Below, piece by piece: positions 1 to 9,684 of a DNA stretch of 64,000 nt (positions are counted from its first letter, which is position 1; each line of letters starts with the position of its first letter). This DNA comes from Pantoea rwandensis (GTDB lineage Bacteria; Pseudomonadota; Gammaproteobacteria; Enterobacterales; Enterobacteriaceae), in NCBI RefSeq assembly GCF_002095475.1, contig NZ_MLFR01000017.1:51779-115778 (forward strand), read 5' to 3'. The translations under genes and the position numbers were made by a program. Under the pieces are notes generated by a model. The model saw only the letters and a list, made by a program, of their open reading frames with translations. It did no database searches and had not been told where the DNA came from.

Positions 1-11
1 GCATACTGAGT

Positions 12-1046
12 TTGCATGCCAAACTGAGTCAAATTGATAAAAATAAAACGCCGCTCAGCTCAAATCATGAATTTGAGCGAATTGTTATTTTTTCAACCAC
101 CGCATTAGGGGATTTGCTTTTTAACACCCCAGCAATCAAGGCTATCAAGCTGCGTTATCCAACCGCAAAACTCATGTTAGTTTCCAGTGATAAAAATCGT
201 GGTCTGGTCGAAAACAGTGACTGGTTTGATGAAGTGGCCATATGGGATAACAAAATCGTTCGCGCCCCCAACCTGATTAGAAAAATCCGGCGATTCAAGC
301 CTGATGTGACTTTTCTTTTACACTCCAGCCTTGGTTACGATATTCTTTGCTCCCGACTTGGCGGTTCAAAGTATATTTTGCGTGATAATTTTCGCCATGA
401 TAACCCGGTATTCAATCATTGGCTGGATAAATATTCCACGGGTGTGGATGGCCATATTATTCAACGTAAAATGGATTTAATTAGCACCTTGGGCTGTGAT
501 GTTTCTGATATCACGATGCAGTTCCCGATAGCAATCAATAAAACATCTAGCAATAGCACTGGTCCAACGATTGGATTCCAAATGGGTGCATCAGGAAAAA
601 ACCGCTGCTGGCCTGTTGAACATTTTGCACAATTAGCTGAGCGTATCCTTTCTGAAAGCGTCGAGGCTAAAATTATATTAACAGGGGCGGGGCAAGATCA
701 GCCAATTGAGCACGCATTCCTCCAATTGCTACCTGAAGAATATCATTCTCGCGTGATCTCCTATATTGGAAAAACCCATCTTCCTGCATTGATTGAGCTT
801 ATCCATTCTATTGACGTTTTAATCACAGGTGACACGGGGCCGCTGCATATCGCCATTACTGCTCGGACTCCAACAGTCAGTCTTTATGTCAGTGCGAACC
901 CACGCCATACGGGACCCTATCAGGATTTGTTGATTCACAAAACGATTCGTATTGAACCGGAAGCAGGTGATGATGCCGTTTATCCGCTGCGTAAGATAAG
1001 TGTCGATAGCGTTTATGAAGCGTTAAACAGTGTGATCAGGAAATAA
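12..1046 (+). CDS. Glycosyltransferase family 9 (heptosyltransferase-like), 5' end uncertain
   Basis: Likely transfers a heptose or related sugar to LPS core in the cytoplasm. The N-terminal half starts at RIVIFSTTALGDLLFNTPAI, the GT9 nucleotide-fold motif, and the C-terminal half has GDTGPLHIA, the usual GT9 donor-site loop. The frame has no stop before position 12 and no in-frame ATG near the 5' end. The TTG at 12 is therefore only a guess, and the gene may begin outside the window. It is more AT-rich than the genes after 4 kb and converges with waaZ. The acceptor and the exact sugar cannot be read from sequence. The GT9 fold is secure; the role in core synthesis is inferred from the location. 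Confidence 0.75.
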   Translation: MHAKLSQIDKNKTPLSSNHEFERIVIFSTTALGDLLFNTPAIKAIKLRYPTAKLMLVSSDKNRGLVENSDWFDEVAIWDNKIVRAPNLIRKIRRFKPDVTFLLHSSLGYDILCSRLGGSKYILRDNFRHDNPVFNHWLDKYSTGVDGHIIQRKMDLISTLGCDVSDITMQFPIAINKTSSNSTGPTIGFQMGASGKNRCWPVEHFAQLAERILSESVEAKIILTGAGQDQPIEHAFLQLLPEEYHSRVISYIGKTHLPALIELIHSIDVLITGDTGPLHIAITARTPTVSLYVSANPRHTGPYQDLLIHKTIRIEPEAGDDAVYPLRKISVDSVYEALNSVIRK

Positions 1047-1084
1047 TCATTTATGCCAGGCAGCCATCGCAGCCTGGCATATTG

Positions 1085-1990
1085 TTACTCGGAAAAAAGT
1101 AATTCAGGTGTTATTTTTTCAAACACATCTTCGCCCAAACCACTATTCAGACAGAGATTATACGTTTTGATTTTGGCGCGCTCTAACTCTTTACTCGCGT
1201 GGAGAAAAGCCGGTCTGATAACATTTTCAAAATTCGATGAAAGAAAACTGGGAAGTTTATCCCCCTCAGTTTCATAAAATCTTGGCGCAGCAAAGTTATT
1301 CATATCGACACCGGCTAATAAAATACGATTAGCCCCTAGCCAAGCCGCAATCTGCAGTGCCCAGTATGCCACCGTCCCCGCATCGAAAATACCCTGCCGA
1401 ATATCCCAAGAAAATCCTGCACGCGGTTCAGTTGGGAATAATACAATGCCTTTTTTATCGTGGTAGTTTCGTTCATATTCGTGTGGCATGACCTTTCCAC
1501 GAAAAACCTTAAAGCTCAGATCTTCGATAATCGCTAACCGACACTTTATCTCATTTAACGCTGTATTTTTAAGAATGTCATTGAGGCAATGCACGGTTGT
1601 AAAAAATACCAGCGCCTCGTCGTTTAGAACTTCTTTTACGAGGTCGGCGCGCTGCTTAACGAATCCACGATCCACAATAACATAATACGAAAACCTGACA
1701 TTTTTACGTAAATGATAGGCGCCATTGACCCCAATAAACGTCGTTCCCGATAGCTTGTGCAAATCAAGTGTATTAACAGAAGGCCCCGTGGCCAGGATGG
1801 TAATATCACCACTGGCCTTGGCACGTAGTAAATTCAGGTTTTCAAGGGGAACATTCTTTCCGCAGTAAGTTAACTTCTGTATTTGGTCTTCACTGGCGCG
1901 GCGAATCGCTATGTACGGCCAAAAGTTTTCATTGTGCCGCATCACTCGGTGGTGGGTATAACGATAAAGCTGCTTGAAGATGGAAACCAT
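1085..1990 (-). CDS. waaZ: WaaZ-like LPS core protein (Kdo III transferase family)
   Basis: 301 residues, close to the usual WaaZ length of about 280. WaaZ is needed for addition of a third Kdo to the LPS inner core. The protein shows the family pattern: an early ATGPS loop, then GVNGA, then YYVIVDRGFVKQR. A C-terminal half with AYWALQIAAWLGANRILLAG and RFYETEGDKLPSF parallels E. coli WaaZ (AYTALQVAFSLNYSKII, RFYDENDKPMPSE). Its ATG follows the waaC stop codon with no gap, so it is the last gene of the hldD-waaF-waaC-waaZ run. Composition is AT-rich compared with waaC and waaF, which suggests separate acquisition. The family assignment rests on remembered E. coli sequence. Confidence 0.75.
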   Translation of the reverse strand: MVSIFKQLYRYTHHRVMRHNENFWPYIAIRRASEDQIQKLTYCGKNVPLENLNLLRAKASGDITILATGPSVNTLDLHKLSGTTFIGVNGAYHLRKNVRFSYYVIVDRGFVKQRADLVKEVLNDEALVFFTTVHCLNDILKNTALNEIKCRLAIIEDLSFKVFRGKVMPHEYERNYHDKKGIVLFPTEPRAGFSWDIRQGIFDAGTVAYWALQIAAWLGANRILLAGVDMNNFAAPRFYETEGDKLPSFLSSNFENVIRPAFLHASKELERAKIKTYNLCLNSGLGEDVFEKITPELLFSE

Positions 1991-2953
1991 TCAGAGTAAT
2001 TCCTGCAATTTTCCCATCACCTTATCGGCAGAAATGGCCTGCATGGTGCCATTTTCACCCCGTAGCTCATGCTGATTCTTGCCATAACCCCCAATCAATC
2101 CCGGATCGGTTGGACCAAATAACGTGATATTTGGACGATCGAGCGCGGCAGTCAAATGACTTAATCCCGTGTCCACAGAGACCACGGCTCGCGCGCCAGC
2201 GAGTTGCTGTGCAACCTGTTCTAATGTGAGCTTTGGCAGTACTTCAACATGGCCAAATCCTTCAGCCATTCTTAGTGCTCTTTGATGTTCATGCTCTGCA
2301 CCCCAAGGCAATTTTATTCGCAGCCCCGTGGGTTGGACTAATTCAATCAGTTCGCGCCAGTGTGCCTCTGGCCAGTGTTTGTTGTCGCGCGTGGTCGCGT
2401 GCAGGAACACCAGATACTGATGAGCATCTTCCGGCAGTGTGGCAAAGAAATGGCTGGCAATCGCGTAATCACCTTGCATCGCGGGTTGCTCATAGCCAAG
2501 GCTTTTTGCAAACAGTTCACGCGTACGCTCAACGGCATGCTGCTGTTTATTAATTTCGTGCCGTTTGTCATACCACCAGCTGGCAAACGGCTCGCGCGCA
2601 CTGCGGCTATCTTGCCCATGCTTAACGCCCTTTGCTAATCGCGTGACCAGCGCTGCACTTTTGATGAGCCCTTGTGCATCAATCACCACATCATAGTCTC
2701 GCGATTGCAAGTCGCGCTTGAACAGCACGCGCTCTTCACGCTGCTGGCTGCCAAACCAATGTTTGCGCCAGCGACGAATCGCCACCGGCAGCACTTTGTC
2801 CACAGCGGGATGCCAACTGGGGATCTGAGCAAAATTCTCTTCTACCACCCAGTCAAAACGGATGTCAGGGATCGCCTGCATGGCATCAGTGAGCGCCGGT
2901 AACGTATGCAGCACGTCTCCCATAGAGGAAGTTTTAACGATTAAAACGTGCAT
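1991..2953 (-). CDS. waaC: LPS heptosyltransferase I
   Basis: Adds the first L-glycero-D-manno-heptose to Kdo2-lipid A at the inner face of the inner membrane. 320 residues, the family length. The N-terminus MHVLIVKTSSMGDVLHTLPA is the canonical WaaC start, with the GD motif of GT9. The C-terminal half has VSVDTGLSHLTAALDRPNITLFGPTDP, the ADP-heptose binding loop. It lies 2 bp after waaF and directly before waaZ, so it is probably co-transcribed from the hldD promoter. No anomalies seen. Confidence 0.95.
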   Translation of the reverse strand: MHVLIVKTSSMGDVLHTLPALTDAMQAIPDIRFDWVVEENFAQIPSWHPAVDKVLPVAIRRWRKHWFGSQQREERVLFKRDLQSRDYDVVIDAQGLIKSAALVTRLAKGVKHGQDSRSAREPFASWWYDKRHEINKQQHAVERTRELFAKSLGYEQPAMQGDYAIASHFFATLPEDAHQYLVFLHATTRDNKHWPEAHWRELIELVQPTGLRIKLPWGAEHEHQRALRMAEGFGHVEVLPKLTLEQVAQQLAGARAVVSVDTGLSHLTAALDRPNITLFGPTDPGLIGGYGKNQHELRGENGTMQAISADKVMGKLQELL

Positions 2954-2955
2954 GG

Positions 2956-3999
2956 CTACTCCTGCACCGGATGCAGCAGCGCGCTCAGTTCCTGATGAAC
3001 TCGAGCAGGCTGAATATCAATTAAACTTTGGTGATACCCTTCTTCAGCATCACCTTTACGCACTTTGTGGTAGCCAGTGATTAAGCGGATAACACGGGCA
3101 TGATGGGATAATGGCGGAGTAAAATCAGGGCTGCTTGGACCATATAAAGCCACTAATGGACGATTCAACGCAGCAGCAATATGCATTAACCCTGAATCAT
3201 TGCTGACGACTGCAGCACAGTGGGCAATCAAAATAACCGCCTGTTCTAATTGTGTATCACCCGCCAGATTCTTGCAGTGAGCACGTGCCGAATCAGAGAG
3301 GGTTTGCACAATGGTATCGCCGGTTTCACGATCTTTCGCCGAACCAAACAACACCACCTGATAACCTTCGCCAATCAGTTGTTCGGCAAGGGCCGCATAA
3401 TGGTAGTGCGGCCAGCGCTTTGCCGGACCAAATTCAGCACCAGGGCAGAAACCAATCACAGGACGGTCGGCTGACAGCGAAAATTGCGCGGCTGTCATGC
3501 GTTTCTCATCATCCTCTACGCGCAGTTGCGGCCATAACAGAGGCTGAGGCAACTGTTGTGCAGTAGAGACAGGCTTATCGTATCCGAGTGCCACATAACG
3601 CTCTACCATTAGTGGAAATGCGGGCTTATCCAACACACGGATATCATTTAACAAGCCATAGCGCATCTCACCACGCCATCCGACGCGGCGTTTTATTCCA
3701 GCAAAAAAAGGCACCAGCGCCGATTTAAAGGAGTTCGGCAGAACATAAGCCCGATCGTAACCACTGGACTTGAGGGATTTCCCCAAACGACGCCGCTCGC
3801 CCAGCCCTAGCGCGCCATGTCCCAGCGGCATCGACAATGCCTGGTTCACTTCCGGCATGCGTGACAGTAGGGGGCGGCACCAAGCCGGCGCCATTACATC
3901 AATCACAGCATCCGGATGCTCTGCCTTGAGCGTGCGATAGAGACTTTGCGACATCATCATATCGCCGACCCAGGAAGGGCCAATAACCAGAATTTTCAT
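2956..3999 (-). CDS. waaF: LPS heptosyltransferase II
   Basis: Transfers the second heptose onto HepI of the LPS inner core, using the donor made with HldD. 347 residues, the usual size. It begins MKILVIGPSWVGDMMMSQSL and has GFCPGAEFGPAKRWP and SNDSGLMHIAAALNRPLVALYG, both diagnostic for WaaF in GT9. It sits 17 bp downstream of hldD and 2 bp upstream of waaC in the conserved hldD-waaF-waaC operon. Confidence 0.96.
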   Translation of the reverse strand: MKILVIGPSWVGDMMMSQSLYRTLKAEHPDAVIDVMAPAWCRPLLSRMPEVNQALSMPLGHGALGLGERRRLGKSLKSSGYDRAYVLPNSFKSALVPFFAGIKRRVGWRGEMRYGLLNDIRVLDKPAFPLMVERYVALGYDKPVSTAQQLPQPLLWPQLRVEDDEKRMTAAQFSLSADRPVIGFCPGAEFGPAKRWPHYHYAALAEQLIGEGYQVVLFGSAKDRETGDTIVQTLSDSARAHCKNLAGDTQLEQAVILIAHCAAVVSNDSGLMHIAAALNRPLVALYGPSSPDFTPPLSHHARVIRLITGYHKVRKGDAEEGYHQSLIDIQPARVHQELSALLHPVQE

Positions 4000-4016
4000 C
4001 GCTGGTGCCGGTTTCC

Positions 4017-4949
4017 TTATGCGTTACGATTCAGCCAAGCCATGTATTCACCCACACCCTGAGCGACGGTTTTGAAAGACTTGTCGTAGCCAGCCGCACG
4101 CAGATTAGTCAGGTCAGCTTGGGTAAAGGCCTGATAGCGACCTTTCAGCTTGTCCGGGAAGGGAATGTACTCAATCTGGCCTTTCTGGTGGAACTTCAGC
4201 ACCGCATCCGCGACTTCCTGGAAGGATTCGGCACGGCCCGTACCGCAGTTGTAAATACCAGAGACCCCGTTTTCCCAGCACCACAGATTGACGGCAACCA
4301 CATCATCAACGTGGATGAAGTCACGTCGGAAATCGTCGCTACCTTCAAACAGTTTTGGATTTTCACCACCGCTGATTTGTGTATTCAGGTGGAAGGCTAC
4401 GCTCGCCATGCTGCCTTTGTGGCCCTCGCGCGGACCGTAAACGTTGAAGTAACGGAATCCACACACCGGCGAGTTTGCTTCTGGCAGGATTTGACGCACG
4501 TAGTGGTCAAACAGCATTTTGGAGTAACCGTAGACATTCAGCGGCTCCTCGTACTGGCGTTCCTCAATAAAATTCTCGTTGCGGCCGCCGTAGGTGGCTG
4601 CTGAAGAGGCATAAAGGAAGGGAATTTCGCGTTCCAGGCAGAAATGCAGCAAATCTTTAGAGTACTGATAGTTGTTGTCCATCATGTACTTGCCATCCCA
4701 CTCGGTGGTCGCTGAGCAAGCACCTTCATGGAATACCGCTTCAATCGGACCCAGATCTTCACCGGACATGATGTAAGAGAGGAATTCCTCTTTATCCATG
4801 TAATCGGCGATATCCAGATCGGCGAGGTTCACGAATTTAGTGCCATCTTTCAGATTATCCACGACCAGGATATCGGTATGACCGCGATCGTTCAGCGCTT
4901 TAACAATGTTGCTGCCAATCATGCCAGCGCCACCGGTTACGATAATCAT
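4017..4949 (-). CDS. hldD: ADP-L-glycero-D-manno-heptose 6-epimerase
   Basis: Converts ADP-D-glycero-D-manno-heptose to the L,D form, the last step of heptose donor synthesis. 310 residues. It is an extended short-chain dehydrogenase: the N-terminal [15 protein letters not shown] loop binds NADP, and [13 protein letters not shown] carries the catalytic Tyr-x-x-x-Lys. The [16 protein letters not shown] stretch is typical of HldD. First gene of the minus-strand core operon and divergent from kbl across a spacer of about 230 bp that should hold both promoters. In E. coli this gene also has a heat-shock promoter; I did not identify one here. Confidence 0.97.
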   Translation of the reverse strand: MIIVTGGAGMIGSNIVKALNDRGHTDILVVDNLKDGTKFVNLADLDIADYMDKEEFLSYIMSGEDLGPIEAVFHEGACSATTEWDGKYMMDNNYQYSKDLLHFCLEREIPFLYASSAATYGGRNENFIEERQYEEPLNVYGYSKMLFDHYVRQILPEANSPVCGFRYFNVYGPREGHKGSMASVAFHLNTQISGGENPKLFEGSDDFRRDFIHVDDVVAVNLWCWENGVSGIYNCGTGRAESFQEVADAVLKFHQKGQIEYIPFPDKLKGRYQAFTQADLTNLRAAGYDKSFKTVAQGVGEYMAWLNRNA

Positions 4950-5180
4950 ATGCTTTGCCTTTAAACAGTTGGGGTGAAACAGGAGGTTTCACGCACTAAT
5001 GCCTTACATCATAACATTTCAGCCCGAGACAGGCAGCCAGATGACTCCGCAACCGCTGCACAAATTGCAATCATCACGTGAACTATGCTGCAAAACTGAG
5101 ATTTCTCTGGCGGAAATGTCGGCACGATGCTTTTTGATCAGTAATATGTGCCAAAATTTTGCTATCTGAGGAGCAGAATC

Positions 5181-6389
5181 ATGTCCAGTCAGTTTTATTC
5201 GCAAATCCGTCAACAGCTTGAGACAACGCGTCAGGACGGATTGTTCAAACAAGAACGCACTATTACGTCGGCTCAGCAGGCGGAAATCAACGTCGCGAAT
5301 AGCCCCCCTGTGATTAACTTCTGTGCCAATAACTACCTTGGCTTGGCTAATCATCCTGCGCTCATTCAGGCAGCCAAAGAGGGCATGGATTCGCACGGCT
5401 TTGGCATGGCATCGGTCCGCTTTATCTGCGGCACCCAGGATATTCATCAGCAGTTAGAACACAAGTTGGCTGAATTTCTGGGAATGGAAGATGCCATTCT
5501 GTTCTCCTCCTGCTTTGACGCCAACGGTGGCTTGTTTGAGACGCTCCTGAGTGCAGAAGACGCCATCATTTCTGATGCTCTTAATCACGCCTCAATCATT
5601 GACGGCGTGCGCCTGTGTAAAGCCCAGCGTTATCGCTATGCCAATAACGATATGAATGAGCTGCGCGCTCGCCTACAAGAAGCCCGTGATAAAGGAGCCC
5701 GCCATATCCTGATCGCCACTGATGGTGTGTTCTCAATGGATGGGGTCATCGCTAACCTTCAGGGCATTTGCGACTTAGCCGATGAATTTGGCGCGCTGGT
5801 GATGGTGGATGATTCCCATGCCGTTGGCTTTGTGGGGGCCGCTGGACGCGGGACACACGAATATTGTGGCGTTATGGACCGCGTCGATATCCTGACCGGG
5901 ACTTTAGGCAAAGCATTAGGCGGTGCTTCTGGTGGTTACGTGGCAGCCAAAAAAGAAGTTGTCGAGTGGCTACGTCAGCGGTCACGCCCTTACCTGTTCT
6001 CCAATTCATTGGCACCCGCCATTGTTGCCGCGTCTCTACATGTACTGGATTTATTGAGTGAAGGAGACGGCTTGCGTCAGCGTCTCTGGGATAACGCCCG
6101 CTTCTTCCGTGAGAAAATGACCGCAGCGGGTTTCACCTTGGCGGGTGCCGATCACGCCATTATTCCTGTGATGTTAGGTGACGCGAAAGTGGCACAACAA
6201 TTTGCCAGCTTGCTACAACAGGAAGGTATTTATGTCACCGGTTTCTTTTATCCCGTCGTACCGCAGGGACAGGCACGTATTCGCACGCAGATCTCCGCTG
6301 GTCATACGCAGGCACAACTCGAGCATGCTGTTGCCGCCTTTACGCGCATTGGACAACAGCTGGGCGTGATTGCAGGAGCAGACAAATGA
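5181..6389 (+). CDS. kbl: Glycine C-acetyltransferase (2-amino-3-ketobutyrate CoA ligase)
   Basis: Cleaves 2-amino-3-ketobutyrate with CoA to glycine and acetyl-CoA, the second step of threonine breakdown. The protein is about 402 residues; E. coli Kbl is 398. Start chosen at the ATG at 5181, preceded by a GAGGAG-like ribosome site; the open frame extends upstream but matches the family only from [13 protein letters not shown]-enzyme motifs seen: [15 protein letters not shown], with the Asp that contacts the pyridine ring, and [15 protein letters not shown], with the Schiff-base Lys. The stop overlaps the tdh start by 4 bp, so the two genes are translationally coupled. Confidence 0.96.
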   Translation: MSSQFYSQIRQQLETTRQDGLFKQERTITSAQQAEINVANSPPVINFCANNYLGLANHPALIQAAKEGMDSHGFGMASVRFICGTQDIHQQLEHKLAEFLGMEDAILFSSCFDANGGLFETLLSAEDAIISDALNHASIIDGVRLCKAQRYRYANNDMNELRARLQEARDKGARHILIATDGVFSMDGVIANLQGICDLADEFGALVMVDDSHAVGFVGAAGRGTHEYCGVMDRVDILTGTLGKALGGASGGYVAAKKEVVEWLRQRSRPYLFSNSLAPAIVAASLHVLDLLSEGDGLRQRLWDNARFFREKMTAAGFTLAGADHAIIPVMLGDAKVAQQFASLLQQEGIYVTGFFYPVVPQGQARIRTQISAGHTQAQLEHAVAAFTRIGQQLGVIAGADK

Positions 6390-7414
6390 AAGCACTTGCC
6401 AAACTAAAAGCAGAAGAAGGGATCTGGATGGTCAAGGATGCCCCCATCCCTGAACCCGGTCACAACGACCTGCTGATTAAAATCCGTAAAACGGCAATTT
6501 GCGGCACTGATGTGCATATCTACAACTGGGATGACTGGTCGCGCAAAACCATCCCCGTTCCCATGATCACTGGCCACGAATATGTCGGCGAAGTGGTGGG
6601 AATGGGCGAAGAGGTGAGAGGTTTTTCACTGGGCGATCGCGTATCAGGTGAAGGCCACATCACTTGCGGCCACTGTCGAAACTGTCGTGCCGGGCGTACC
6701 CATCTCTGTCGCAACACCGTGGGGGTGGGCGTCAATCGTCAGGGTTGTTTCGCCGAATATCTGGTGATTCCGGCCTATAACGCTTTCAAAATTCCTGACA
6801 ATATCTCCGACGAACTGGCCGCGATTTTTGATCCTTTCGGTAATGCCGTGCATACCGCGCTGTCATTCGATTTGGTTGGTGAAGATGTGTTGATCTCTGG
6901 CGCGGGTCCGATTGGCATCATGGCTGCAGCCGTATGCAAACATGTCGGTGCGCGTAATGTGGTGATCACAGATATCAACGAATATCGCCTGGGGCTGGCG
7001 CGCCAAATGGGTGTGACGCGCGCGGTCAACGTGGCGCAGGAGAATCTGCGTGATGTGATGGCCGAGTTAGGCATGACGGAAGGCTTTGATGTGGGACTGG
7101 AGATGTCCGGTGCACCTCCCGCGTTCCGCACGTTGCTGGAAGTGATGAACCACGGCGGCCGCATCGCCTTGCTGGGTATTCCACCGGGTGAAATGGCTAT
7201 CGACTGGAATCAAGTGATCTTTAAAGGTTTGTTCATTAAGGGCATTTATGGCCGGGAGATGTTTGAAACCTGGTACAAGATGGCCGCACTGATTCAATCC
7301 GGCCTGGATCTCACGCCGATCATCACGCATCGCTATCACATTGATGATTTCCAGCAAGGATTTGACGAGATGCGTTCTGGACGATCTGGAAAAGTGGTAT
7401 TGAGCTGGGATTGA
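6386..7414 (+). CDS. tdh: L-threonine 3-dehydrogenase
   Basis: Oxidises L-threonine to 2-amino-3-ketobutyrate with NAD, feeding Kbl. 342 residues; E. coli has 341. Zinc-dependent medium-chain dehydrogenase: [15 protein letters not shown] near residue 35-50 has the catalytic Cys, [10 protein letters not shown] follows, and [15 protein letters not shown] is the structural zinc site. [12 protein letters not shown] is the NAD-binding loop. Its start overlaps the kbl stop, as in E. coli. A short inverted repeat lies directly after the stop. Confidence 0.97.
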   Translation: MKALAKLKAEEGIWMVKDAPIPEPGHNDLLIKIRKTAICGTDVHIYNWDDWSRKTIPVPMITGHEYVGEVVGMGEEVRGFSLGDRVSGEGHITCGHCRNCRAGRTHLCRNTVGVGVNRQGCFAEYLVIPAYNAFKIPDNISDELAAIFDPFGNAVHTALSFDLVGEDVLISGAGPIGIMAAAVCKHVGARNVVITDINEYRLGLARQMGVTRAVNVAQENLRDVMAELGMTEGFDVGLEMSGAPPAFRTLLEVMNHGGRIALLGIPPGEMAIDWNQVIFKGLFIKGIYGREMFETWYKMAALIQSGLDLTPIITHRYHIDDFQQGFDEMRSGRSGKVVLSWD

Positions 7415-7421
7415 TGTTTGT

Positions 7422-7442
7422 GGGGGAAATGCAATTTCCCCC
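7422..7442. terminator. Hairpin between convergent tdh and GT4 gene
   Basis: GGGGGAAAT and ATTTCCCCC form a perfect 9-bp stem around a 3-nt loop, 7 bp after the tdh stop and just before the stop of the convergent glycosyltransferase gene. The downstream T-run is weak (TATTT), so termination is plausible in both directions but not certain. Confidence 0.5.
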
Positions 7443-7448
7443 TATTTC

Positions 7449-8546
7449 CTATATCAATGCCAGGTACTGCTGACAGATTGCCGCAGTGTCAAATTCTGCA
7501 AAGGCATCTTCTGGTAATCGCGGTGGATGCTGATAAATATCCTGCATTTTCTCCGCCAAAGATTCAGGATTAAGCTCTGACAAACCACGTGCCAATTCGC
7601 CCTGTAATAACCATTCTGGACCGCCTGGACAACGCGTACTCACCACTGGCGTACCACACAATATCGCTTCAATCAGTACGTTACCAAAACCTTCACTGTC
7701 CGAACTGACAATCAACATTTCCGCTCGACTTACCCATGCGTAGGGATTCAGGGTGAAGCCCTGGAAAATCACTCGGTCGGCAATGCCTAATTCCCGCGCT
7801 TGTGCTTCGAGCGCCGTTTTACGCTGTGGTGAACCTTGCCCCAATAACACCAAAGGAAGTTGAATGTGACTTAATGCATAGGCCTTGAGCAGACGGTCAT
7901 GTCGTTTGGTTTCGTGGAAACGCCCTACATGAACTAAAAATCCCGTTGGGGGTACGTCGGCGAATTCGGCAGCTTGTTGCCGGATATGAGCAATATCGAA
8001 CGGATTGCCTATCACTGCTTCACGCGAAGGCTGCACTGCAAAAGCCGACTTAAGATCTTCCAGTACCGCCGGCGATACGCCAATGACGTTGCGCCCCTGA
8101 TACACTTGCTGGATCTTGCGTGCCTTGAGCCAGCGTGACATCCCTGTTCGGTGTCCCAGATAAGAGGCGGAAAATACACCGTGCAGACAGAACCACGTTT
8201 TTTCAGGTGAGAGTGCCCGGCAACGACGTACGATACGGTCGGTTTTATGCAAGTGTGAAACAGCCAGATCAAACGCACCAGACTCCTTCTCCGCTTTTCT
8301 TACCGCCGCATCCAGCAAACTTGCACGTCGGCTGAGTTCAGTCAGTTTGCGCCATGGCTTACGATTGCTGTCCTGAATCACCTGATAATCCACACCTTGT
8401 GGCAAGGGATACTCGCAGACCTTGCGTAAGGAAAAGAGCGAGACGCGATGCCCCTGCGCCAGCATACCGGCCACCAAAGTCAACACCACTTTCTCGGCGC
8501 CGCCGCCCGGTAAACCATCAATCACGATGAGTATGCGTTTTGACAA
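7449..8546 (-). CDS. Glycosyltransferase family 4, LPS core locus
   Basis: Probably adds a sugar to the LPS core from a nucleotide-sugar donor. 365 residues with two Rossmann-like halves. The N-terminus has VIDGLPGGGAEKVVL, the GGAE loop of GT4. The C-terminal half has VHVGRFHETKRHDRL and VSSDSEGFGNVLIEAILCGTPVV, the EX7E-type donor site. The start is a TTG at 8546 with a GGTAGGA ribosome site about 6 bp upstream; no ATG is available near it. It stands alone on the minus strand. In Klebsiella a GT4 enzyme (WabH) adds GlcNAc that WabN then deacetylates; the adjacent deacetylase makes a similar pairing possible here, but that is inference. Confidence 0.8.
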   Translation of the reverse strand: MSKRILIVIDGLPGGGAEKVVLTLVAGMLAQGHRVSLFSLRKVCEYPLPQGVDYQVIQDSNRKPWRKLTELSRRASLLDAAVRKAEKESGAFDLAVSHLHKTDRIVRRCRALSPEKTWFCLHGVFSASYLGHRTGMSRWLKARKIQQVYQGRNVIGVSPAVLEDLKSAFAVQPSREAVIGNPFDIAHIRQQAAEFADVPPTGFLVHVGRFHETKRHDRLLKAYALSHIQLPLVLLGQGSPQRKTALEAQARELGIADRVIFQGFTLNPYAWVSRAEMLIVSSDSEGFGNVLIEAILCGTPVVSTRCPGGPEWLLQGELARGLSELNPESLAEKMQDIYQHPPRLPEDAFAEFDTAAICQQYLALI

Positions 8547-8712
8547 AATGTCCTACCTGTGAGTTTTGAAAGCGGATTAATACCCGTTAGATGCTGGGAA
8601 TTTTACCGCATTTTCACCACAATTTTCGCCTGTTTACTGCCGTGGCAAATAGTTTTGCGTCACTGAAAGGCACAGCGTAACATGGCGATTTTATTGGCTT
8701 CAGGCGGCGAAT

Positions 8713-9684
8713 ATGACCCGGCACGCGTTCCTTATTACCATAGACACCGAAGGCGATAATCTCTGGCGTAATCATCGCTCGATTACCACCAAAAATACCG
8801 GCTATCTGCCGCGTTTTCAGTCTCTATGCGAGCGTTATGGTTTTAAACCCACTTGGTTGACCAACTATGAAATGGCGATCGACCCCGCTTTTGTTGAATT
8901 CGGCAAAGATGTGATTGCCCGCAAGCAGGGCGAAATCGGTATGCATCTCCATGCCTGGAATAGCCCCCCTGAAGCACCGCTGACAGACGATGATTGGCGC
9001 TGGCAGCCTTTCCTGATTGAGTACCCTGATGCGGTACTGCGTGACAAAGTCGCCTATATGACGGATCTGCTGGAAGAAAAGTTCCAAACTAAAATGTTAA
9101 GTCATCGAGCGGGCCGATGGGCATTTGATGAACGCTACGCGGCGATCTTGACCGAATTAGGCTATCAGGTTGATTGTTCCGTCACACCGCGAGTGAACTG
9201 GTCCTATACGCGCGGGGCGCCACAAGGGAAAGGGGGGACAAACTATACTCACTTTCCAGCCAACCCCTACTTCCTTGATCCGCTGGACATCTCACGCAGT
9301 GGTCATTCATCGCTGCTCGAAATTCCTATGAGCATTCAATATAAATATTCGTCTTTGATGAATACGATTAAGCAGGGTGTGTATCGCCTACGCGGTAAGC
9401 AAAAAAGCCCGGCTGTGTACTGGTTACGTCCATCTGGCGGTAATCTGGCGGACATGAAGCGCGTGGTGGAGATGTCTCTGGCGGAGGGAAACAACTACAC
9501 CGAGTTTATGTTGCACAGCTCAGAATTCATGCCCGATGGCAGCCCAACCTTTAAAAATGAGCGCGACATCGAGCAACTCTACGAAGATCTTGAAGCGTTA
9601 TTCACCTGGCTTGCACCGAACTTTGTCGGGCAAACCCTGGCAGAATATTACGACACCTTTACACAGCAACAGGCTCAACGCTAA
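8713..9684 (+). CDS. Polysaccharide deacetylase family protein (WabN-like candidate)
   Basis: Likely removes an acetyl group from an amino sugar of LPS or another glycan. 323 residues. The NodB-homology features visible are FLITIDTEGDNLW at the N-terminus, with the Asp pair region, IGMHLHAWNSPPE, with metal-binding His, and SHRAGRWAFDERYAAIL. No signal peptide is evident, which fits a cytoplasmic deacetylase acting on core before export. It lies among core glycosyltransferases and its 3' end overlaps the convergent GT9 gene by 26 bp. A role like Klebsiella WabN (deacetylation of core GlcNAc) is an inference from context; the family is well supported. Confidence 0.75.
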   Translation: MTRHAFLITIDTEGDNLWRNHRSITTKNTGYLPRFQSLCERYGFKPTWLTNYEMAIDPAFVEFGKDVIARKQGEIGMHLHAWNSPPEAPLTDDDWRWQPFLIEYPDAVLRDKVAYMTDLLEEKFQTKMLSHRAGRWAFDERYAAILTELGYQVDCSVTPRVNWSYTRGAPQGKGGTNYTHFPANPYFLDPLDISRSGHSSLLEIPMSIQYKYSSLMNTIKQGVYRLRGKQKSPAVYWLRPSGGNLADMKRVVEMSLAEGNNYTEFMLHSSEFMPDGSPTFKNERDIEQLYEDLEALFTWLAPNFVGQTLAEYYDTFTQQQAQR

